NCBI GenBank assembly: GCA_002347925.1
Contig: DDYL01000176.1
Location: forward strand, 1-9,968
DNA length: 9,968 bases
Reading direction: 5' to 3'
Source: Chloroflexi bacterium UBA2235
GTDB lineage: Bacteria; Chloroflexota; UBA11872; UBA12225
Part shown: positions 1-5,185 of the stretch, piece after piece
Position numbering within the stretch: position 1 is the first letter of the stretch
Layout: the number at the start of each line of letters is the position of its first letter
Program-made: the position numbers and the translations under genes
Notes under the pieces: generated by a model
Seen by the model: only the letters and a program-made list of their open reading frames with translations
Databases searched by the model: none
Told to the model about the DNA's origin: nothing

Positions 1-723
1 CGTGACATCCGTGCACGGTACCGGCAATCCTTCCTGGGCATCTACTGGGCGGTGCTGAACCCGCTCCTGCAGACCCTCGTCTTCTGGCTGGTCTTCACGC
101 GGTTCCTGCGGATCTCGTCGGGCGCGGTGCCGTTCGTGGTGCTCTACTTCAGCGGCGTGATCTTCTGGAACTTCTTCACGACCGCGATCACCGGGGCGAT
201 GGGCAGCGTAGCCACCCAGATGTACCTCTTGGAGAAGCACCGCTTCCCGGCGGTGATCCTGCCGCTTGCCAGCGTCCTGGCGCGGGGGATGGACCTGGCC
301 GTGTCGGCCGGGATCTTCGGGCTGCTGCTGGCGTGGTACGCCATGCCGGTGCCCCTTACGGCCCTCGTGATTGTGCCTCTGCTCATGATCGGACTTTCAG
401 CCACGATCGGCATCAGCCTCCTGACGGCCGCCCTGAACACGCTGTACCGCGATGTGGCGCAACTGGTGGGACTGGCCTTCACCCTGGGCTTCTTCCTGAC
501 GCCGGTGGTCTACGACACCGAGGCGGTGCCGGCCGGGTACCGGACGTGGCTCCTGCTGAACCCAGTGGCGACGGTGATCCACGGCGTGCGGATTGCCCTC
601 TTCCGTGGCGAGCTGCCTTCGCTGGCGGACACGTGGCCGGGCGCACTGGCGAGCGTTGTGCTGCTGGTTATCGGGTGGATGGCCTTCCGGCGGTTGCAGT
701 CGACCTTCACGGAGGTGCTCTGA
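1..723 (+). CDS. ABC-2 type permease of a surface polysaccharide exporter (5' partial)
   Basis: This is the membrane subunit of a two-part ABC exporter that moves a lipid-linked glycan (O-antigen, teichoic acid or similar) across the inner membrane. Frame 1 is open from the first base to TGA at 721-723 (240 codons visible). The visible N-terminus carries the family motif R-D-I-R-A-R-Y-R-Q-S-F-L-G followed by Y-W-A-V-L-N-P, which normally lies some 20-40 residues in, so only a short N-terminal piece is missing. About five or six hydrophobic segments follow, with the conserved L-N-T-L-Y-R-D-V stretch near residues 142-149 and L-L-L-N-P near 183-187. The first internal ATG, at 52, is not the true start because the conserved motif precedes it. 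The stop overlaps the ATPase start by one base, so the two are co-translated. The glycan substrate cannot be read from this sequence. The family (Wzm/TagG/RfbA-like) is clear. Confidence 0.93.
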   Translation, partial: RDIRARYRQSFLGIYWAVLNPLLQTLVFWLVFTRFLRISSGAVPFVVLYFSGVIFWNFFTTAITGAMGSVATQMYLLEKHRFPAVILPLASVLARGMDLAVSAGIFGLLLAWYAMPVPLTALVIVPLLMIGLSATIGISLLTAALNTLYRDVAQLVGLAFTLGFFLTPVVYDTEAVPAGYRTWLLLNPVATVIHGVRIALFRGELPSLADTWPGALASVVLLVIGWMAFRRLQSTFTEVL

Positions 724-1484
724 TGGCGACCCGCCGGATGCCTGGCGACCCGTCGGACGCGATCACAATTGAGGGCCTGGGCAAACGGTTCGACCTGCGC
801 CACGAACGGCCGACGACGATCACGCAGGAGCTGCTTGGCCTCTTCCGACCGCGCCGGACCGAGCCGTTCTGGGCAGTTCAGGACGTGACGATGTCGGTGC
901 CGCGCGGTGGCGCGATGGGCGTGATCGGGCGGAACGGTTCGGGCAAGAGCACTCTGCTGAAGATGCTTGCGGGCACGCTTGCGCCGACGACGGGGACGCT
1001 GGTGGTGCGGGGCAGCCTCTCCACATTGCTCCAGCTTGGCGCAGGGTTCCACCCGGATTTCACCGGACGCAACAACGTCTGGCTGAGTGCGGCCCTGCTC
1101 GGGATCCCCGAGGCTCGCATGCGGGCGGGGTTTGACGATCTGGTGGCGTTCGCGGAACTCGAGCAGTTCATCGACATCCCGATCAAGTACTACTCGGCCG
1201 GGATGCTGGCCCGCCTGGGATTTGCGGTGTCGATCTCGGTGGACGCCGAAATCCTGCTCATCGACGAGGTCCTCGGGGTGGGCGACCTGGCATTCCAGCG
1301 CAAGTGCGAGGCGCGGATGCGCGAGATGATGTCCGGCGGGCGCACGATCGTGATCGTCTCGCACGATGCCCACGCGGTGAGGTCGCTATGCGACACCGCG
1401 GTCTGGCTCGACCGGGGGCACGTGCGCGCCTCCGGCCCGGCGAGCGAAGTGGTTGACGCCTACGAGGCATCGTCTATCGGATAG
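723..1484 (+). CDS. ATP-binding subunit of polysaccharide ABC exporter (short Wzt/TagH type)
   Basis: This 253-residue nucleotide-binding protein powers the permease encoded just upstream. Visible motifs are Walker A G-R-N-G-S-G-K-S-T at 69-77, a Q-loop glutamine near 104 (L-Q-L-G-A-G-F), the variant signature Y-S-A-G-M at 157-161 typical of glycan exporters instead of LSGGQ, Walker B I-L-L-I-D-E at 177-182, and the switch histidine H214. The ATG at 723 is chosen because GGAGG at 711-715 lies 7 nt upstream and the start overlaps the permease stop (TGATG); the reading frame stays open further upstream, but only inside the permease gene. The protein stops soon after the ATPase fold. It therefore lacks the C-terminal glycan-binding domain of long Wzt proteins that recognise a capped O-antigen chain. 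That suggests the exported glycan is not selected by this subunit. Whether it is O-antigen, teichoic acid or another polymer is unknown. Confidence 0.95.
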   Translation: MATRRMPGDPSDAITIEGLGKRFDLRHERPTTITQELLGLFRPRRTEPFWAVQDVTMSVPRGGAMGVIGRNGSGKSTLLKMLAGTLAPTTGTLVVRGSLSTLLQLGAGFHPDFTGRNNVWLSAALLGIPEARMRAGFDDLVAFAELEQFIDIPIKYYSAGMLARLGFAVSISVDAEILLIDEVLGVGDLAFQRKCEARMREMMSGGRTIVIVSHDAHAVRSLCDTAVWLDRGHVRASGPASEVVDAYEASSIG

Positions 1485-1487
1485 GGA

Positions 1488-1525
1488 CCCGGGGCGTGCG
1501 GGAAGGTGTCCAAGGGCGCCCCGGG
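1488..1525. terminator. Inverted repeat between convergent genes, probable bidirectional terminator
   Basis: CCCGGGGCG at 1488-1496 is perfectly complementary to CGCCCCGGG at 1517-1525, giving a 9-bp all-but-one G:C stem with a 20-nt loop. It occupies the 50-nt gap between the ATPase stop (1484) and the binding-protein stop (1535, opposite strand), where both transcripts should end. No T-run follows on either strand, so it is not a textbook intrinsic terminator. Position is the main support. Confidence 0.5.
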
Positions 1526-1534
1526 CAGGGCGCG

Positions 1535-3052
1535 TCACCCGGGACGGATGGGCAGTTTCAGGCCCTTGAATGGCGGGTCGCCTCCACCCCAGTCGACATC
1601 GAGTTGCAGGCGCGCCGAAAGGTCCTTCAGGCCCTGCGCCAACGGCACGGCCCCATCGTAGATCTTGGCAACCTCGGCGCCATAGACGTTGGCGTTCTCA
1701 CCACCCTTGAAGTGTCGCCACGTGATGCCGTGCGGACGCTTGAAGACCTCGGAGAAGACGGTCGCGTGCTGCGTGGGCTGGACCGACGGGGCGCGGAAGA
1801 ACTTCGCCTGGGCATCGAGTTTCGCCGGCACAAGCACCTGCTCCTGCGAGAGGAAGGTCTGGAAGTCGTCACCGATCAGGAACTTGAGGAAGTCCCAGAC
1901 GGCGTCGGGGTTCTTGGTCTTGCTCCACGCGTCCACGGGGTGTCCGGCCGTCCACGAGGCGCCGGGCTTGCCGTTGACACTCGGCATGGGCAGCATGTCC
2001 CACTCGAACTGGTCCTTGACGACCGGCCACATGCGCGACCAGTCATTGACGGAGCGGTAGTGGACGGCGACCTTGCCGTTGGCGAACGGGGTCATGCCGT
2101 TGTTGTCGAGCGCCCGCTGTCCCCATGGTTCCATCATCCGGGTCTTTTCGGGCCCGGCAATGTTCCACTTGCTCTTCATGCGCCAGTCAAGCATCCACCC
2201 ATGCGCGGTCACGCTTGCGGGGTTCTCGAGTTGCCACTTCATGGTCTCGTAGTCGTAGTGGGTCTCGCCCTGCGACCAGATGAACGGGCCGATATCGTGG
2301 TAGCCATAGCCCCAGTCCATGCCCCACTCGTCCTCGGCGCGGTTCGTCGCCTTCCGGCACGCGTCGAGCATCTCCTCCAGGGTCCACTCGCCCGGCTTGT
2401 CCTTCTTTTCCCAAGGATCGGCGATTCCTTTTTTCTTGAACATGGTCTTGTTGTAGTAGATGCCGAAGGGTTCCACCCAGTACGCGAGTGCGAAGGTCTT
2501 GCTCCGCCATCTCTCGGCATACGTCATGGCGTAGCCCTTGTCCTGGGAGATCTTGTCGCGGGCCATCAACTGGTCGAGCTGCATGATGAACCCGGACTCG
2601 TAGTACTTGTACTCGACGTCGCTGTGGCTGTCGGTGACATCGGGGGCTTGGTCGGCGGCGAACCCGGCAACGATCTTGGTGTTGCGGTCGTTGGCGTTCG
2701 GGATCCGTTCGATCTCGATCACGACCCTGTTGGCGTCACCCCACTCCTTCCACCTCTTCTCGAAGCGGTCCATTGCGTTGGGACGCCACGACATGAACCG
2801 TACGGTGACGGGATTGGCCCGGGCGGTGGGCCGGGGAGGCGTGGTGGGCGCAGGGGCTGTCGTAGCGACGGCAGCGACCGTCGGGGCGGGCCCCACAGCC
2901 GGGCCAGTGGTCGGCTTGGCGGGTGCCGGGGTATCACCCCCGCACGCCACGAGGGCGGCCGAGGCAGTGGCGGATGCGACGGCAAGCCCACGCAGCAGGG
3001 CGGTGCGCCGGGTAAGTCCCCGCGCCGGTTGAGGTGCCAGCGGTTCGGTCAT
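1535..3052 (-). CDS. Tat-exported lipoprotein, family 1 extracellular sugar-binding protein
   Basis: This 505-residue protein looks like the ligand-binding component of an ABC sugar importer, anchored outside the cytoplasmic membrane. The N-terminus has a twin-arginine motif T-R-R-T-A-L-L (RR at 15-16), a hydrophobic stretch, and a lipobox L-V-A-C with the acylated cysteine at 37. A Pro/Thr/Ala-rich tether runs over about 38-80, and the binding domain then begins V-T-V-R-F-M-S-W. Family-1 features include Q-A-P-D-V, G-I-Y-Y-N-K near 190-200, and many tryptophans and tyrosines suited to stacking on sugars. I chose the ATG at 3052: GGGGGG lies 9 nt upstream, and it puts the RR motif close to the N-terminus. 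The frame runs on to an ATG at 3127, which would add 25 atypical residues. No importer permeases lie beside it, so it is an orphan here. Its divergent neighbour suggests a sugar or sugar-acid ligand, which is inference. Confidence 0.92.
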   Translation of the reverse strand: MTEPLAPQPARGLTRRTALLRGLAVASATASAALVACGGDTPAPAKPTTGPAVGPAPTVAAVATTAPAPTTPPRPTARANPVTVRFMSWRPNAMDRFEKRWKEWGDANRVVIEIERIPNANDRNTKIVAGFAADQAPDVTDSHSDVEYKYYESGFIMQLDQLMARDKISQDKGYAMTYAERWRSKTFALAYWVEPFGIYYNKTMFKKKGIADPWEKKDKPGEWTLEEMLDACRKATNRAEDEWGMDWGYGYHDIGPFIWSQGETHYDYETMKWQLENPASVTAHGWMLDWRMKSKWNIAGPEKTRMMEPWGQRALDNNGMTPFANGKVAVHYRSVNDWSRMWPVVKDQFEWDMLPMPSVNGKPGASWTAGHPVDAWSKTKNPDAVWDFLKFLIGDDFQTFLSQEQVLVPAKLDAQAKFFRAPSVQPTQHATVFSEVFKRPHGITWRHFKGGENANVYGAEVAKIYDGAVPLAQGLKDLSARLQLDVDWGGGDPPFKGLKLPIRPG

Positions 3053-3246
3053 CGTGGTTGTCCCCCCACTTGGTCGCCCCGCAGCCATCACGCAAGGCGC
3101 GGGCATCGGGCCATGGCAACGCCGCACGCGTTCCTACCCTGATGGGGCATCCTTGCATGCAGGTCCGATGACGTCAAGTCGTGTGCGCAATCGAGATTCC
3201 GCATGGGTTCGCTGTTCCCTGCTACGCTGAACGCGAGGTGGGACAG
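3053..3246. promoter_or_regulatory. Divergent control region between sugar-binding protein and enolase-superfamily gene
   Basis: This 194-nt region has no credible gene and must hold both promoters. For the minus-strand gene, TTGACG (plus 3172-3177) matches a -35 box in 5 of 6 bases, but the element 17 nt further (AAGGAT, plus 3149-3154) matches -10 only weakly. For the plus-strand gene, TACGCT at 3223-3228 fits TANNNT just ahead of the AGGTGGGA ribosome site, with no good -35. Two 8-bp palindromes, TGCATGCA (3154-3161) and TGACGTCA (3169-3176), lie between and over these elements and could be operator half-regions. Exact promoter positions are tentative. Confidence 0.4.
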
Positions 3247-4425
3247 ATGATTGCCAGGACGGGACGTCGGATCGTGCGCATCGACGGCGCCACACTGACC
3301 GGGACGCGTCCGCGACCGGCAGGCGCGAATGCCCGGCTTGGCCCGCACGGGACGGCGGTGACGGTCCCGATTGTCCGCCTGACCCTCGATGACGGCACGA
3401 CTGGTTTCGGCCGCAGCCGCGCCACACCCGACGACCTGGCACCGCTGCTGGGTCTTGCGCTGGACGACGCGTTCACGGCCGCCACTGGCGACGCGTCCAC
3501 CGATGGACCGGGAGGCGTGGCGGGCGCGTTCGCCGGTGCCGAGTTCGCCCTCTGGGACACGCTGGGGTTGGCGACCGGGAAACCGGTCTGGTCACTGGTG
3601 GCGCACTTCGCGGGGACGGCGGTCCCCGGCCACGCACCCCGGGTTCCAGTGTACGACACGAGTCTTTACTTTGATGACCTGCATCTTGACAGTCACGAGG
3701 CCGGGGCGGCCCTGATTGCCGATGAGGCGATGCAGGGATGGGGCCGTGGCCACCGGGCATTCAAGATGAAGGTGGGACGCGGCGCCCGGCACATGCCCAC
3801 CGATGCGGGGATGGCGCGGGACATCGCGGCGATCCGGGCAGTGCGCGAGGCCATCGGTCCTGATGCGCCCTTGATGATCGACGCGAACAACGGCTATACG
3901 CTCAACCAGGCCAAGCACGTCCTTGGCGCGACCAGCGCATGCAACCTGTTCTGGATCGAGGAGGCATTCCACGAGGACCCGGTGCTATACCGCGACCTGC
4001 GGACGTGGCTGGATCACGAGGGTCTGGCGTGCCTGATTGCGGATGGCGAGGGCCTGGCCGCCGCGCCCCTGCTGGAATGGGCGCATGAAGGTGTGGTGCA
4101 GGTGATCCAGTACGACATCTTCAGCCACGGGATCACACGGTGGTTGCGGATCGGGCGGGAGCTTGACGCCCGCGGGGTGCGGACGGCGCCGCACCATTAC
4201 GGTGCGCATTACGGAAACTTCGTGTCGGGACACTTGGCGTCCGGCGTGAAGGGATTCTCCTTTGCGGAGTGGGACGAGTGCACGACACCGGGGATCGACA
4301 CCTCGGCATACGTGGTGAACCACGGCACGGTGACTCTCCCGGATGATCCGGGGTTCGGGTTGCGCCTGGATGAGGAGGTCTACCGGGTGCCCCTGGCCGC
4401 TGGTGGGTTCACACTACGGGCGTGA
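3247..4425 (+). CDS. Enolase-superfamily enzyme, mandelate racemase-like (probable acid-sugar dehydratase)
   Basis: Enzymes of this family take a proton from the carbon beside a carboxylate, forming a Mg2+-stabilised enolate; most of this subgroup dehydrate sugar acids. The 392 residues show an N-terminal capping domain (about 1-130) and a barrel with a full catalytic set: K173-M-K175, metal ligands D212 (M-I-D-A-N), E238 (W-I-E-E) and E268 (A-D-G-E-G), the D290 (Q-Y-D)/H317 (A-P-H-H) base pair, and E341 (A-E-W-D-E). Their spacing follows mandelate racemase closely, except for about 8 extra residues between K175 and D212 (a G-R-G-A-R-H-M-P loop). I chose the ATG at 3247 because GAGGTGGG precedes it; a GTG at 3181 would add 22 residues unlike the family. 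The cytoplasmic substrate is unknown. Divergence from a sugar-binding lipoprotein fits a catabolic role. Racemase or other lyase activity cannot be excluded. Confidence 0.9.
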   Translation: MIARTGRRIVRIDGATLTGTRPRPAGANARLGPHGTAVTVPIVRLTLDDGTTGFGRSRATPDDLAPLLGLALDDAFTAATGDASTDGPGGVAGAFAGAEFALWDTLGLATGKPVWSLVAHFAGTAVPGHAPRVPVYDTSLYFDDLHLDSHEAGAALIADEAMQGWGRGHRAFKMKVGRGARHMPTDAGMARDIAAIRAVREAIGPDAPLMIDANNGYTLNQAKHVLGATSACNLFWIEEAFHEDPVLYRDLRTWLDHEGLACLIADGEGLAAAPLLEWAHEGVVQVIQYDIFSHGITRWLRIGRELDARGVRTAPHHYGAHYGNFVSGHLASGVKGFSFAEWDECTTPGIDTSAYVVNHGTVTLPDDPGFGLRLDEEVYRVPLAAGGFTLRA

Positions 4426-4450
4426 CCGTGGGCGGCCAGGAATGGGGCTG

Positions 4451-4825
4451 CTAGTCCGCGTCGAGTTCCAGGCGGGTGATCACGTCGTTGTCACTGCCCC
4501 ACACCTGCGGGTTGAGGGTGTAGGGACCGAAGTTGCACCGGCCGTCGGGACGGATGTGGGCCACCCACTGTTCCATCGTCCCGAGTCGCGCAGGCAACTG
4601 GACGTGCTGGCCAAGCAGGCGCCGGCCGCTCTGGGTGACCGTGTGGCTCGTGGCCGGGGTGACGATCTGGATAAGCCGCCACTTCTCGCCCTTCCGACCA
4701 GCGATGTGCCAAGGCACCGCCTCTTCGGTTGACTGGCGCACGATGCGCCAACCCTGAGCTTCCAGAACCGTGATCGCTTCGCGGAGGAAATCGTCGAGGG
4801 AAGTCGGACGCGGATAGGTCTGCAT
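4451..4825 (-). CDS. Uncharacterised 124-residue protein, possibly a degenerate PD-(D/E)XK-like domain
   Basis: I recognise no named family. The protein has no signal peptide or membrane segment, so it should be cytoplasmic. It starts with a likely amphipathic helix (T-S-L-D-D-F-L-R-E-A-I-T-V-L-E, 8-22), then strand-like G-W-R-I-V (25-29), W-H-I-A-G-R-K-G-E-K-W-R-L-I-Q-I-V (39-55), a middle helix (about 66-84), and W-V-A-H-I and Y-T-L near the end. This order resembles small restriction-endonuclease-like proteins, but where active ones have D and Q-V-K this has H40 and Q-I-V (53-55), so any such domain would be inactive. The ATG at 4825 is chosen because GGGGTGG lies about 10 nt upstream and a TACAAT box 24 nt upstream; an ATG at 4897 would add 24 residues and swallow that promoter. 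It converges on the enolase-family gene with a 25-nt gap. The coding call is fair; the fold is a guess. Confidence 0.75.
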   Translation of the reverse strand: MQTYPRPTSLDDFLREAITVLEAQGWRIVRQSTEEAVPWHIAGRKGEKWRLIQIVTPATSHTVTQSGRRLLGQHVQLPARLGTMEQWVAHIRPDGRCNFGPYTLNPQVWGSDNDVITRLELDAD

Positions 4826-4849
4826 GCTCAAGATGCCACCCCCTGCCTC

Positions 4850-4879
4850 ATTGTACCGAATATCCCTGCCGGGCGTCAT
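4850..4879 (-). promoter_or_regulatory. Candidate sigma70-type promoter for the 124-codon gene
   Basis: On the minus strand TACAAT (plus 4850-4855) matches the -10 consensus in 5 of 6 bases. ATGACG (plus 4874-4879) matches the -35 box in 4 of 6, with an 18-nt spacer. Transcription would begin roughly 17-19 nt ahead of the ATG at 4825, leaving room for the GGGGTGG ribosome site. It is the best-looking promoter in the window. Confidence 0.45.
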
Positions 4880-5067
4880 GAGCAGAAAAGAGTACAACGA
4901 CCCTCACGTGCAAGACGCATCACGGCGAGACGCACGCGTTTTCCGGCACGCACGGCGTCGTGTAAGAACCTTCTGCGGGAAGCCTTTCCAGATGGCAACC
5001 CGGCCAACCGGCCCGGCGGGTGTGAGAAGATGTACGTGACTTGGGTCGGCAAGGAAAGATGACAACA

Positions 5068-5142
5068 CGGGCACCACTCGGACGCCCGGCAACGCCTCCC
5101 ATCCTCTCAGGTCAGTGGTCGGGGATGCCACTGGGCGAACCC
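5068..5142 (+). promoter_or_regulatory. Structured part of the ftsH 5' leader (three small hairpins, one alternative pairing)
   Basis: Three stems can be drawn: CGGGC (5068-5072) with GCCCG (5084-5088); CAGTGG (5113-5118) with CCACTG (5128-5133); and GGG (5133-5135) with CCC (5140-5142) closed by a CGAA loop. The second and third share base 5133, so one of them would lose a pair. ACCACT (5073-5078) could instead pair with AGTGGT (5114-5119), which excludes the second stem. I recognise no known riboswitch. Short stems are common in G+C-rich DNA, so a regulatory role is only a possibility. Confidence 0.3.
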
Positions 5143-5146
5143 GGCG

Positions 5147-5176
5147 AAAGGAGGAAGTGCGGAACCGCTTCCGCAC
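5147..5176 (+). promoter_or_regulatory. ftsH ribosome-binding site followed by a perfect hairpin
   Basis: AAAGGAGG at 5147-5154 is the strongest Shine-Dalgarno sequence in the window. The ATG of ftsH is at 5186, 31 nt away, which is too far for normal initiation. Between them GTGCGGAA (5157-5164) and TTCCGCAC (5169-5176) form a perfect 8-bp stem with a CCGC loop. Folding removes 20 nt and leaves 11 nt between site and start, close to a working distance. The same bases also encode a possible GTG mini-ORF (5157-5189). Confidence 0.6.
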
Positions 5177-5185
5177 CACCATCGC

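Larger units (their letters stand above)
4826..5185. other. 360-nt intergenic region holding a minus-strand promoter and the ftsH leader
   Basis: This stretch separates the 124-codon gene (minus) from ftsH (plus). I see no convincing protein gene in it. The left end holds a promoter for the minus-strand gene (4850-4879). About 4880-5050 shows nothing clear; I could not find a good -10 element for ftsH there. From about 5060 to 5185 there is a series of short hairpins and then a strong ribosome site, listed separately. A 45-codon reading frame (5059-5196) runs through it but looks fortuitous. Confidence 0.6.

Noticed and set aside
510..1373. 287-codon minus-strand frame across the exporter genes
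   Set aside because: It is antisense to both subunits of a well-supported ABC exporter, with Arg/His/Pro-rich composition typical of shadow frames.
1496..3142. 548-codon open frame on the plus strand
   Set aside because: It lies opposite the sugar-binding lipoprotein gene, which has clear motifs and a lipobox. The antisense product has biased composition (many V, L, G, R) and no recognisable domain. Long antisense frames are expected in G+C-rich genes.
3181..3246. GTG at 3181 as start of the enolase-superfamily gene
   Set aside because: It would add 22 residues unlike the family, and the ATG at 3247 has a good GAGGTGGG site at proper spacing.
5100..5160. CTCTCAGG, GCCACTG and GGGGATG strings resembling pieces of glycine, cobalamin and fluoride riboswitches
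   Set aside because: In each case only one short motif is present; the paired elements and remaining conserved bases of those classes are missing, and ftsH is not a usual target.
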